A stretch of DNA of 64,000 nucleotides from Cohnella phaseoli (GTDB lineage: Bacteria; Bacillota; Bacilli; Paenibacillales; Paenibacillaceae), in the NCBI RefSeq assembly GCF_003386235.1, contig NZ_QRDZ01000021.1, positions 62,001 to 126,000 of the forward strand, read 5' to 3'. A model generated the notes under the pieces. The model did not search any database and was not told where the DNA came from. It saw only the letters and a list, made by a program, of their open reading frames with translations. Position 1 is the stretch's first letter. Each line of letters begins with the position of its first letter. Positions 1 through 8,417 of this stretch are shown here, piece by piece. The position numbers and the translations under genes were made by a program.

Positions 1-1
1 C

Positions 2-274
2 GTCTCGGTGGTCGCCTGCATTACGAAGTTGGCGGGGGGCTGGTTCGGCGCCCGTGTGACCGGCTTCGACGGACGTTCATCGCTTTTGATTGGAGCGGGT
101 ATGGTATCTCGGGGGGAGGTCGCGCTGATCATTGCCACGATGGGCCTGCAGGGCGGTCTAGTGCTTCCGAATTACTACACCCCGATCATTATTGCCGTGA
201 TCGTGACGACGCTGGTTACGCCGCCGCTGCTCAAACAGTTCGCAAAGGATCGGCCAGCGAAACAATTTAACTAG
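2..274 (+). CDS. Cation:proton antiporter, C-terminal fragment (cut by window edge)
   Basis: Only the last 90 residues are present; the reading frame is open to base 2 and the true start lies outside the window. The segment has two hydrophobic stretches separated by a short loop and contains the pattern GAGMVSRGEVALIIA, which is typical of the end of the membrane domain of CPA2 (KefB/NapA-type) monovalent cation/proton antiporters. The end is short and positively charged (KQFAKDRPAKQFN), so there is no RCK/TrkA-N domain on this protein. The GTG at 8 is an internal valine, not a start. The family is clear; the transported ion (Na+ or K+) cannot be told from this piece. Confidence 0.75.
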   Translation, partial: VSVVACITKLAGGWFGARVTGFDGRSSLLIGAGMVSRGEVALIIATMGLQGGLVLPNYYTPIIIAVIVTTLVTPPLLKQFAKDRPAKQFN

Positions 275-289
275 TAAGGCGCAGATAGT

Positions 290-410
290 AAGGGGCCGCA
301 CCATAAGCAGGGTCGTACAAGATGATCGATAAAGAGAAGGTGCACATGCACGAACACTCTCTATCGATCTTTTTTTTGTACGACTTTTTGCTTATGGTAC
401 AGCCCCTTTA
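290..410. repeat. Long imperfect palindrome, copy A of a two-copy element
   Basis: About 120 bp that fold back over their whole length. Outer arms are AAGGGGC/GCCCCTT, followed by ACCATAAGCA/TGCTTATGGT, GTCGTAC/GTACGAC and GATCGATA/TATCGATC, around a centre TGCACATGCAC. A second copy lies at 21156-21280 with the same architecture and with compensated differences in the arms. The ends resemble the GGGGCTGTC-type termini seen in some insertion sequences, so a non-autonomous mobile element (MITE) is one reading; a structured RNA or bidirectional terminator between the antiporter and the convergent EamA gene is the other. A run of eight T at 370-377 sits inside the right arm. No open reading frame is carried. 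Confidence 0.75.
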
Positions 411-416
411 GGTAGT

Positions 417-1334
417 TCAGGCGGCTTCTGCGGAAGTGGAGGCAGCAGGAATGCCGAGCGATTCCGTCCGCATATAGAGCAGCAGGCCAACGATGACCAA
501 AACGCCGCCGATAAGCTGGGACGTCGTCAACATTTCTCCGAACAACATCAGCCCCAACAGACTGGCCCCCACCGGCTCTGCAAGTACGGTCATCGAAATG
601 GTCGTCGGGCTAATGAATTGCAGCAGCCAATTAAAGATCATATGGCCGAGCACAGTTGGAACGATGGCGAGCAGGATGAAAATGAGCCATTCCGTCGGCA
701 CATAATCGATGACGTTAATTCCAAGAACGGCATTATAAATCGCAAAGCAGACGAAAGCGATGGCGAACACGATCAGGCTGTACAAATAAGAAGAAACTCG
801 CCTGAGAATGACTTTGGCCACCAGCATGTTCACGACGACCGCGAGCATGCCCGTGAAGCTTAGCATATCCCCCTTAAACGCTTCGCCAGAGATGCGGAAA
901 TCCCCGGAGCCGACGACGAAGGCCCCTGCCAAAGCGAGGGCGAGTCCGAGCAGCGGCAGCTTGCCGATTTTATCCTTGAACGCAAAGTAGGCGCCGATCA
1001 TAACGAAGACGGGTTCCAGCGTGAGAATAATCGTGGAGCTTGCAATCGACGTGTAATTAAGCGAAGCCATCCAGAGCAAGAAGTGCAGCGCCAGAAAAAA
1101 TCCGGCCAGCCCGAGCAAGCCCCAATCCTTGCGCGAAATCGAAGATACCGATCGCAGTTGGCGATGGCCGAACGGCAGCATCAGCAGCACTGTGAACAGC
1201 ATGCGGTACATGCCTTGGACAGATACCGGAGCATCGGAGTAACGGACGAGAATCGGAGCGAAGGAAATGGCGATCATTCCCACGATTAACGGAAGGAGAA
1301 CCGGAATAGGCGCAGATGACGGTTTGTGATTCAT
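417..1334 (-). CDS. EamA/DMT-family transporter
   Basis: 305-residue membrane protein of the drug/metabolite transporter superfamily, built from two tandem five-helix EamA repeats (about residues 10-140 and 150-285). The signature segments are FAPILVRYSDAPV at the start of repeat one and LEPVFVMIGAYFAF / LAEPVGASLLGLMLFGE at the ends of the repeats. I start at the ATG at 1334 because AAGGAAAGGA lies 8 bases upstream; the frame is open further but those residues are not family-like. It probably exports a small metabolite; the substrate is unknown. It is divergent from the MFS gene at 1504 and shares its AT-rich regulatory gap. Confidence 0.85.
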   Translation of the reverse strand: MNHKPSSAPIPVLLPLIVGMIAISFAPILVRYSDAPVSVQGMYRMLFTVLLMLPFGHRQLRSVSSISRKDWGLLGLAGFFLALHFLLWMASLNYTSIASSTIILTLEPVFVMIGAYFAFKDKIGKLPLLGLALALAGAFVVGSGDFRISGEAFKGDMLSFTGMLAVVVNMLVAKVILRRVSSYLYSLIVFAIAFVCFAIYNAVLGINVIDYVPTEWLIFILLAIVPTVLGHMIFNWLLQFISPTTISMTVLAEPVGASLLGLMLFGEMLTTSQLIGGVLVIVGLLLYMRTESLGIPAASTSAEAA

Positions 1335-1434
1335 GGTTGAGATCCTTTCCTTATCTTGAAGCAACCTTACCATTGTAAGGCCGAATCGGCGAAAGAGCAA
1401 TGAACTTCCATCCCCGAATAAAAACATAGACAAA

Positions 1435-1482
1435 AATATAATTTGTTTGTATATTAATAAACGTAAATTAAATTTGTTTGTT
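1435..1482. promoter_or_regulatory. Divergent promoter region with 11-bp direct repeat
   Basis: This very AT-rich patch lies between the divergent EamA and MFS genes. It holds a perfect TATAAT (1437-1442) and two copies of AATTTGTTTGT (1440-1450 and 1471-1481) whose starts are 31 bp apart, about three helical turns, so both would face the same side of the DNA. This is what a paired operator looks like. No regulator gene is adjacent, so the protein is unknown. Confidence 0.45.
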
Positions 1483-1503
1483 TTAAAGAGAGGGAATTAT
1501 GGC

Positions 1504-2724
1504 ATGTGGAACAATCGTTACGTCCGCGTCATCTTATCGTCCAGAATTTTGCTCAATTTGGGCGTCTGGATCAGAAACTTTGCCGTTTTGCTGTATGTGA
1601 GCGAAATGACCGATAACGACTCTTATTACGTTTCGTTGATCTCGGTGGCCGAGTTTGCGCCGATTTTCATTTTTTCCATGATCGGGGGAACGCTGGCGGA
1701 TCGCTGGAAGCCGCGCCGCACGATGGTTTGGAGCGATCTTCTTACCGCGGCGTCCGTATTTGCCGTACTGCTGGCGCTTATATACGGAAGCTGGCACGCG
1801 CTGTTTTTCGCGGCGTTCGTTTCTTCGGTGCTGTCGCAATTTTCACAGCCGTCGGCGATGAAGCTGTTTAAGCGGCACGTCCCGGACAAGCAGCTTCAGG
1901 GCGTGATGGCCGCTCATCAGTCGCTTTCTTCGCTCTTTATGGTAATCGGCCCGGTCGCCGGAGCGTTTGTCTATTCCGCGTTCGGGATAGAGACTTCTTT
2001 GACCGCAATGGGAATCTTGATCGTCGGCTCCGGACTTCTTCTGTTGAGACTTCCGAAGGACGACGAGGAGCCGACTGCGGGGAGAGGCAAGGCGCATTTT
2101 CTACAGGAGCTGAAGGATGGCCTGCGATACGTGGCTGCGAATCGGACCCTTCGTACGCTTGGCGGCACATTCGTAGCGGCGGGACTTGCCGTCGGTCTGA
2201 TCCAGCCGCTGCTGCTGTTTGTCGCCATTGAAAACCTGGGACAGGACCGGACCTTTGTCCAATGGCTGCTTATGACCAACGGAGCGGCGACGCTGGTTGG
2301 CGGTGCGCTGGTGATGACCGCCGTCAAAAAAGCCAAACCGCAGCAGCTGCTGGCATTCGGCTTGCTGGTTAGCGCGGCCGGAACGGTCGGTATCGGATGG
2401 TCGCACAGCCTGGCGGTCATTATCGCGTTACAAATCGCCAGCGGGCTGTGCTACCCGCTGATTATGATCGGAATCCAAACGATGATTATGCGAAATACGG
2501 AAGGGGCTTATATCGGCAGAGTAGGGGGCGTGATGACTCCGCTGTTTATGGGCATGATGGTTGTCGGAATGTCGCTCGGGGGCGGATTAAAAGCGACGCT
2601 GTCGCTGCAAATCGTCTATTCGATTTCCGCGATTTTGTTTATGGCAGGCTCGGCCGCGCTCATCCCGCTGCTGGGTAGCGGTAGAAGCCGTACGTCGCGA
2701 GAGGATTATAGACCGAACGCTTGA
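1504..2724 (+). CDS. MFS transporter (MFS_3/EntS-like)
   Basis: 406-residue, 12-helix major facilitator. The N-terminus (WNNRYVRVILSSRILLNLG) and the loop GGTLADRWKPRRTMVWSDLL after helix 2 match the MFS_3 group that includes enterobactin exporter EntS and macrolide efflux-like proteins. The ATG at 1504 is preceded by GAGAGGG at suitable distance; an earlier in-frame codon at 1447 lies inside the promoter and has no ribosome site. It is likely an efflux pump; the substrate is unknown. The last 19 bases overlap the convergent gene 2706-3311. Confidence 0.85.
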   Translation: MWNNRYVRVILSSRILLNLGVWIRNFAVLLYVSEMTDNDSYYVSLISVAEFAPIFIFSMIGGTLADRWKPRRTMVWSDLLTAASVFAVLLALIYGSWHALFFAAFVSSVLSQFSQPSAMKLFKRHVPDKQLQGVMAAHQSLSSLFMVIGPVAGAFVYSAFGIETSLTAMGILIVGSGLLLLRLPKDDEEPTAGRGKAHFLQELKDGLRYVAANRTLRTLGGTFVAAGLAVGLIQPLLLFVAIENLGQDRTFVQWLLMTNGAATLVGGALVMTAVKKAKPQQLLAFGLLVSAAGTVGIGWSHSLAVIIALQIASGLCYPLIMIGIQTMIMRNTEGAYIGRVGGVMTPLFMGMMVVGMSLGGGLKATLSLQIVYSISAILFMAGSAALIPLLGSGRSRTSREDYRPNA

Positions 2725-3311
2725 TAGACGAGGAAGGTGACGGTCGCTGCCAATGCAACTCCCGCGAGCGCTTGTGAGAGGGTATGTGCACCGACGCGCC
2801 ACCTTGCCCAGCCGACGAGGACGATGAGCGGAGCAAGCCAGTAAGCTAGCGGTGTTAGGAGCAGCGCTAGCGTCAAGACCGTTCCGGTCACTCCGATCAG
2901 ATGCAGGCTGATTTTCCAGCGTGCCAGCTGCGTGACGAGCAGAGCGGAGGCGACGGCGCAGACCATACCGGCGAAGGTCGCCAGCAGCTCAAGCGGCGCT
3001 TCCAATAAGAGCAGAAATGCGAAGGCGCAAACCATGCAACCGATCGTATACAGGAACGGAACGAGGCGCTGCTCGCGGCGGCTGATGTCATGGTCGCTCC
3101 AGCGTCCTCGCGATACGCCGCGCCGGATAAACGCGAACGGGGCGGCGGCCGATCCGAGAATAATGACGATGCCGCACAGTACTCCTTCGTAGACGGTAGG
3201 CGCAAAACGGATCGAAATGATCATGAATAACGGAACGATGAGCACAAATGGATGAAGCAGGAAAGATACGATATATGCGAAACGATAGGAGGGGGAAATC
3301 CCGGTTGTCAT
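2706..3311 (-). CDS. PAP2-like integral membrane protein
   Basis: 201-residue protein with about six membrane spans. The order SRREQRLVPFLY, then LHLIG, then a C-terminal R-x5-H motif (RWRVGAHTLSQALAG) resembles the degenerate PA-phosphatase-related (PAP2) membrane proteins annotated in many Bacillales; the canonical KxxxxxxRP and SGH motifs are not intact, so catalytic activity is doubtful. The start at 3311 is chosen because AGAGG lies 8 bases upstream; the ATG at 3341 has no ribosome site. It overlaps the end of the MFS gene tail to tail. The family call is moderate and the substrate is unknown. Confidence 0.6.
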   Translation of the reverse strand: MTTGISPSYRFAYIVSFLLHPFVLIVPLFMIISIRFAPTVYEGVLCGIVIILGSAAAPFAFIRRGVSRGRWSDHDISRREQRLVPFLYTIGCMVCAFAFLLLLEAPLELLATFAGMVCAVASALLVTQLARWKISLHLIGVTGTVLTLALLLTPLAYWLAPLIVLVGWARWRVGAHTLSQALAGVALAATVTFLVYQAFGL

Positions 3312-3343
3312 CCGTTTAACCTCTTTTCCTCGGAGTTTCATCG

Positions 3344-3365
3344 ATTATAGCATGCGACTTGTCGC
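3344..3365 (-). promoter_or_regulatory. Extended -10 promoter and short palindrome upstream of the PAP2-like gene
   Basis: Read on the minus strand, TGCTATAAT (3344-3352) is an extended -10 element. Directly upstream of it is the perfect 12-bp palindrome GCGACAAGTCGC (3354-3365). The -35 region is poor, as often with extended -10 promoters. This separates the PAP2-like gene from the yesN-type gene that precedes it on the same strand. Confidence 0.45.
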
Positions 3366-3381
3366 CTTTCACCTTCAGAAA

Positions 3382-4992
3382 TCAAGTGTTCCTGAACCTG
3401 TACTCGCTTGGGGTGAAACCCGTTGTTTTCTTGAAGACTTTAGAGAAGTATTTTTCGTCGTGGTATCCGACAAGTCTGGCGATCTCGTAGGTCTTATAGT
3501 TTCCTTGTCTCATATATTCTTTAGCCTTGTTTATTCTTAGCCGGAGCAGGAAATCGATAAAGTTCTCGCCGCTTTCCTTCTTGAATTCGCGACTGAGATA
3601 CTCGGGACTGATGTGCAGCTGTTCGGAGACGAGCTCGAGGCCGATTTCTTCATGGAAATGGGCGCTCATAAATTCTTTGGCCTTGTCCACCAGCTTCTTT
3701 GTGCTTCTGGTAGATCTCTCGGAGATGTAGTCAAAGCAACTTTGCAGCAATGTCTGAAACCATTCGATGATTGCGGCTATGCTCTTAAGGCGATTGACCT
3801 TCGTATAAAGATAGTATTCCTCCCCCATCACAGCTTCCGGATCGAAGCCAAGCTGGCTCATGATCTTATGGATGAGGATGAGCAGGTGATAGTTTAATTG
3901 CTGAACATCCTTGATCTCGAAGGAGCAAGGTTTCGCGAAGATCCGATAGCGATCGGCGATGAACTGCATTCCCGCCTCGAACTGACAGGAGTCGAAGACG
4001 GCGAGCAGTTCCTGTTCCAGCTTGAGGTCAAGAGCCAGAAGCAGCGGCTGGATCGGTTCTTCCGGTCTATAGGCATATACGCCGTCGACATGGGGCTCGG
4101 CGATCGTCTGCGCGTAAGCTCTTCTTGCCGTATCGAAGGAATTTCCCGCGGCAGGCAAGCTGCACTCTACAGAACCGATGGCTGCCGCAATATCCAGCTT
4201 CAAATAGGTATGTGCCATTTGTCGAAGGGCCAAGGACTGGCCGACGATATCGGGAAATCCCCCTTTCTCGTCGAGAGAGCCGCTGTTTAGCAAGAAGCCG
4301 ACCCCTTCCTCCCACTTGAACGGCTCCGCCGTGAATCCCCGCTCGCGGAACACCTCGGAACACATATTTTCCAGCCCGTATTTCAGCAGTTCGAGGTCCG
4401 GATTGGACATCGCGAGGGCAAGCTCGTCTAAGTTGTCGATGCCCGCAAGCCAGACGCAGTAATGCGGATGTGTGAATTCAAGGTCGTATTCCTGGCATTT
4501 TCTAGCCAATTGGCTTTCATCCGCATGTCCGTTCAGCGCCTCTGTCAGCAGCTGCCTGCGCAGCGCTGTCGTTCCTTGTTTCAACTTGATTTTGATTTTC
4601 AGCTCGTCCTCGAACAGTTCGCGCTTCAGATTCAGCACTCGGAGCGCTTCTCGCATGACCGTTTCCAAGTCCTCGTCGCTTAGAGGTTTGAGCAAATAGG
4701 AGAAAGCGCTGTGACGGATCGCCTTCTGCGCGTATTCGAATAAATCGTATCCGCTAAGCACGATAAAAAGAATGTCGCTGTATTCTCTTCGTACGGTTTC
4801 CAGCAACGCGATTCCGTCCATTCCCGGCATGCGGATGTCGGAGAGGATAAGATCGAATTTGCGGCTCTTGATCATTTCCAGCGCCTGCGTGCCGTCATGG
4901 GCCATCCAGATGTCCGTGAAGCCGATTCTTTGCAGAGAGTCATGAAGAGTCGAGCGGATCTGGCTCTCATCTTCGACAATAAGAATATTCAT
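3382..4992 (-). CDS. YesN-type response regulator, AraC output
   Basis: 536-residue cytoplasmic transcription factor. Residues 1-120 form a receiver domain with acidic pocket D8/E9, phospho-acceptor D52 (SDIRMPG), S80 and K102. A long central region follows, and the last ~100 residues carry the two helix-turn-helix motifs of AraC proteins (ELVSEQLHISPEYLSREFKK and IARLVGYHDEKYFSKVFKK). It is the partner of the kinase at 4994-6808, whose stop codon is one base away from this start. In this family the regulator activates the adjacent sugar importer, here the divergent operon at 7020. Confidence 0.92.
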   Translation of the reverse strand: MNILIVEDESQIRSTLHDSLQRIGFTDIWMAHDGTQALEMIKSRKFDLILSDIRMPGMDGIALLETVRREYSDILFIVLSGYDLFEYAQKAIRHSAFSYLLKPLSDEDLETVMREALRVLNLKRELFEDELKIKIKLKQGTTALRRQLLTEALNGHADESQLARKCQEYDLEFTHPHYCVWLAGIDNLDELALAMSNPDLELLKYGLENMCSEVFRERGFTAEPFKWEEGVGFLLNSGSLDEKGGFPDIVGQSLALRQMAHTYLKLDIAAAIGSVECSLPAAGNSFDTARRAYAQTIAEPHVDGVYAYRPEEPIQPLLLALDLKLEQELLAVFDSCQFEAGMQFIADRYRIFAKPCSFEIKDVQQLNYHLLILIHKIMSQLGFDPEAVMGEEYYLYTKVNRLKSIAAIIEWFQTLLQSCFDYISERSTRSTKKLVDKAKEFMSAHFHEEIGLELVSEQLHISPEYLSREFKKESGENFIDFLLRLRINKAKEYMRQGNYKTYEIARLVGYHDEKYFSKVFKKTTGFTPSEYRFRNT

Positions 4993-4993
4993 C

Positions 4994-6808
4994 TTACATA
5001 TCCGCCTCCTGAGTACGCTGCAGAGGCAGCGTGATTTTAATGGTCGTATGCAGACCGGACTTGCTGCCGATCTTTAGTCCGAATTCCTGACCGTATTGAA
5101 GTTGAATGCGGGAATTGACGTTTCGGATGCCGATATGCTCCATGGAATAAAGGGGCTCATCGTAAGGTTGCTTCAGCAGCGTATTGAAGTGGCTGAGCGC
5201 TTGCTCCGAGAATCCCCGGCCGTTATCGTAAATATAGATCAGCCACTTGTCTCCGGATGCTTTGGCAGAGATGCGGATCTCGCCGCCGAACGATTTCTCT
5301 TTCAGCCCGTGCTCGATGGCGTTCTCCACGATCGGCTGTAGGGTGAGCCGAAGCAAACGACAGTTCCACAACGATTCGTCTATGTCGTAATGTACGGTGT
5401 ATTTGTCGGCGAAACGGATCTCATGCAAGTATAAATACTTGCGGATATGATCGATCTCCTCGCGCAGGCTTACGGAGCTGCTTCCCTGATTCAGGCTGTA
5501 GCGGAATATTTCCGACAGATTCTGAATCATCGCGGAGGCTTTATCATACTCGTTCCGGTCGATGACGGATTTCGTCGCGTACAGAGTATTGTAAAGGAAA
5601 TGCGGGTTGATCTGGCTCTGCAATGCGCTGAATTCGGCCTGCTTGCGGAGCAGGTTGGCCTCGTACTTCTGGTTGATCAGGTTTTCGATGTTTTGCACCA
5701 TATGATTAAAGGCGCTGCTGATCTGGGCAAGCTCGTGAGTTCCCTTCACCGGGACCCGCGTAGAGAAGATTCCCATCTCCAGCTTCTTGAACGACGGCAT
5801 CATTCTGCGCAGCGGCTTAACGAACATATAGGAGACGGCTATGGAGATAAAAAAGACGATCCCGGTAACGATCGGCAGCATGATTAAATTCATGTTTTTG
5901 AGATAGGCGCTCTTCTTCTGCAGCTCGGCAACCGGAAGCAGGGAAATTACCTGAAACCCGTATTGCGAAGGTTTGCTGGCGATCAGCAGTTCCTGCCGGC
6001 CGTCCAGATTAATTCTTGCCGGGGTTTGTCCTTCGGACTGTACGGCATCCAAAATGGCCTGCTTCTCGGGCTCGTCCAAGGGAATGTTGGAATAAATCAA
6101 CTTACCCGTACGGCTGATGATGGCGACTTGTTCGCCCTTCTGCAAATTGACGGTTGCGATATCATCGAAGAACTGCTGCGTATTCTGATCGACGAGCAGC
6201 ACGCCGATGGTCCTGTTGGCATAATAATCCATGATGGATTGGGCAACCGAGATAACGGTCGGCTTCGTTTCATTCGTCAAATACAGGATGAAATCATTCG
6301 TGTGCGGATCGATGAAATAGGGAGCGCCGTTCAGCGCCAGCGTCTCCTTGAACCAAATCTCCTCTTTCTCGGAGCCGGAGATTGAATTTTTCCCCTGAAT
6401 GTTGATCGCGTATTTGACTTCGCCCTCGGCGTCCAACAGACTAATGCCGTTCAGCTTGTCGTTCATCTGGAGCACCGCAAGGAAAAAGTTGTCAAGGCGT
6501 TCTTTAACCTCGAAGAACGTATCGCTTCTGTCCGTCGGATCGGCGTTTAAGAGGTAGTTGATCTCTTTGTTGATCAGAAATAGAGAAGCGGATTGCTTCT
6601 GCAGCACTAGGACATTTTCGTCGATATTGCGCATGATTTGAGAGGAGATGTTGACTTTGTTGCGGATATAGTCGGCTTCCGCGTTGCGCGCCGACAGGCT
6701 GTAGGACAGGAATCCGTAGAGAAATAAAGGCACCGAGATTACAACAAAATAGATAACGAACAAACGGAAGGCGATGGTGTTCTTGAGGAGAAACCGCCAA
6801 TTGCGCAT
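4994..6808 (-). CDS. YesM-type sensor histidine kinase
   Basis: 604-residue membrane kinase. One membrane span lies near residues 12-35, followed by an extracellular sensor region (~36-300), a second span (~305-330), a HAMP segment (~330-385), and the His_kinase domain with phospho-acceptor H403 in QSQINPHFLYNTLY. The ATPase part shows the N box (PIVENAIEHGL) and G box (DNGRGFSEQ). The start ATG at 6808 faces the divergent ABC operon. The probable signal is an extracellular sugar, perhaps via the binding protein at 7020; that is inference from the family. Confidence 0.92.
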   Translation of the reverse strand: MRNWRFLLKNTIAFRLFVIYFVVISVPLFLYGFLSYSLSARNAEADYIRNKVNISSQIMRNIDENVLVLQKQSASLFLINKEINYLLNADPTDRSDTFFEVKERLDNFFLAVLQMNDKLNGISLLDAEGEVKYAINIQGKNSISGSEKEEIWFKETLALNGAPYFIDPHTNDFILYLTNETKPTVISVAQSIMDYYANRTIGVLLVDQNTQQFFDDIATVNLQKGEQVAIISRTGKLIYSNIPLDEPEKQAILDAVQSEGQTPARINLDGRQELLIASKPSQYGFQVISLLPVAELQKKSAYLKNMNLIMLPIVTGIVFFISIAVSYMFVKPLRRMMPSFKKLEMGIFSTRVPVKGTHELAQISSAFNHMVQNIENLINQKYEANLLRKQAEFSALQSQINPHFLYNTLYATKSVIDRNEYDKASAMIQNLSEIFRYSLNQGSSSVSLREEIDHIRKYLYLHEIRFADKYTVHYDIDESLWNCRLLRLTLQPIVENAIEHGLKEKSFGGEIRISAKASGDKWLIYIYDNGRGFSEQALSHFNTLLKQPYDEPLYSMEHIGIRNVNSRIQLQYGQEFGLKIGSKSGLHTTIKITLPLQRTQEADM

Positions 6809-6918
6809 AGATGCTGTCTCCTGTCATGTAGTCCTCTTGAGCTTGTGCTGACATCATACCATGACTTGATTCTGCCGTGGGAGAGCAGGGGGAAACGGGT
6901 CAAAAAAATACTCCTATT

Positions 6919-6932
6919 ATCAAATATTTGAT
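6919..6932. promoter_or_regulatory. 14-bp perfect palindrome between the yesM-type gene and ABC operon
   Basis: ATCAAATATTTGAT is its own reverse complement and sits in the 211-bp divergent gap, upstream of a TACAAT at 6958-6963 that could be the -10 of the ABC operon. The -35 region is weak, as expected for an activated promoter. It is a reasonable candidate site for the adjacent AraC-type regulator. Confidence 0.4.
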
Positions 6933-7019
6933 TCTACTTTCAGACGATAGCCATGCTTACAATAGAGAAGCAAGACGCGAACAGAGAGGATTCACGACGA
7001 CAGAGGAGGGGCTTTGCAA

Positions 7020-8390
7020 ATGAAAAAACCATTCATCTCGATTTTGACGGCTACGCTAGCGATCGGAGTTATCGCAGGCTGCGGGTCGAACAACGATGCC
7101 GGGAATACGCCGGCAGCCAGTCCGACCGGATCTAGCGAGACTTCGGGAGCAAGCGGGGGCCAGACGCAGGAGGGATCGGAATCCGTTCAGGACACGGAAG
7201 CATTCACGATCTCCGTAGCCAGCTGGAATCTGGCCGACGAGCCGCTCGGGATCGTCCAAGCCTACCGAGAGGCTTTCGAGAAAGCCTACAAGGTCAAATA
7301 TCCCAATGCGACGATCGAATACAGAAACTCGCCCGGCGAGAAGTATTTCGATCTGCTGAAGGCGCAGATGGCGTCGCACTCCGGCGCGGACGTCATTCAA
7401 TTCCAGCCGGCGCAGCTCCCCTTGTTCGCCAAGGCTGGATATATTGCCGATCTGTCCGACATGGATTTCGTGACGAAGATCGACGGCGCGGCGAAGATCC
7501 AGAGCTCATACGACGGCAAGGTCTATGCGGTCCCGTTCGATCTGAACAGCAACGGCGTCTGGTATAACCGCAAAATGTTCGAGGAGAACGGCATTTCCGT
7601 GCCGAAGACGTGGGACGAGCTGCTGCAAGTGGCGGCGGACTTGAAAACCAAAGGAATCGCGCCGTTCGCAAGCGGCTTCAAAGACGCCTGGGTGGCGAAC
7701 ATGACCGTCGGTGTTTTCTTGCCAAACGAGTATGGCAGCGAGACGTTCGAGACGGAGGTCTATCAAGGCACGAAGAAGCTGAACGGGCCGGAGCTACAGG
7801 CGGCCTTCGCCAAGCTTCAGCTGCTTGTAGACAATGAATACTTCGGCAAGGGCGCTCTCAGCAACGGTTGGGATTTGCAGCGCAAGGACTTCGAGGAAGG
7901 CAAAGCGGCTATGATTATCCACGGGGCTTACATCGGCGGATTGGTCAACAGCGAGATGAAAGACAAGGGCGGGATGGAAACCGGATTCTTCGCGCTGCCA
8001 AGCGACAAGGGCGAACCGGTGTTGGGCGTGACGGCCGGGGTGCTGACCGGCGTTAACGCCAAGGCGAGCAATGTTCAGCGGGCGAAGGACCTGGTCATCG
8101 CCATGCACGATCCGGAAGCGATCGTTATTCGCGACAAGGATGCGGGTGTCTTCCCGGCGATTAAGGGTATCGATATTGACTACGCCGAGATTGGAAACAA
8201 GGATTTCCTGAATGTCATCGGTACGACCAAGAGCATCATTCCGGGACAATTCATGCCGACTTCGATCGGTGATATTTACGGTAAAATCTTCACCAAAATG
8301 CTGTCGGGCAGAGTATTTGAACCTTCCTGGCTCGATGAAGCCGATACGGCGTTCCAGCGGGACAAAGGGCTGGTAGCGGCGCCGGAATAA
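7020..8390 (+). CDS. Sugar ABC transporter substrate-binding lipoprotein
   Basis: 456 residues. Signal peptide with lipobox IAGC places the mature N-terminus at C21, followed by a Gly/Ser/Thr-rich linker to about residue 60. The rest is a family 1 extracellular solute-binding protein (FEKAYKVKYPNATIEYRN at the start; SSYDGKVYAVPFDLNSNGVWYNRKMFEENG is the usual hinge block). The ATG at 7020 is preceded by AGGAGGGG at 8 bases; a TTG two codons earlier is too close. First gene of the importer operon with permeases at 8418 and 9356. The sugar is unknown. Confidence 0.9.
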   Translation: MKKPFISILTATLAIGVIAGCGSNNDAGNTPAASPTGSSETSGASGGQTQEGSESVQDTEAFTISVASWNLADEPLGIVQAYREAFEKAYKVKYPNATIEYRNSPGEKYFDLLKAQMASHSGADVIQFQPAQLPLFAKAGYIADLSDMDFVTKIDGAAKIQSSYDGKVYAVPFDLNSNGVWYNRKMFEENGISVPKTWDELLQVAADLKTKGIAPFASGFKDAWVANMTVGVFLPNEYGSETFETEVYQGTKKLNGPELQAAFAKLQLLVDNEYFGKGALSNGWDLQRKDFEEGKAAMIIHGAYIGGLVNSEMKDKGGMETGFFALPSDKGEPVLGVTAGVLTGVNAKASNVQRAKDLVIAMHDPEAIVIRDKDAGVFPAIKGIDIDYAEIGNKDFLNVIGTTKSIIPGQFMPTSIGDIYGKIFTKMLSGRVFEPSWLDEADTAFQRDKGLVAAPE

Positions 8391-8417
8391 GCGGAGAAGA
8401 GAGAGGGAGGCGGCGGG

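Noticed and set aside
290..410. Intact insertion sequence
   Set aside because: There are IS-like ends but no transposase frame within either copy and no clear target duplication at copy B.
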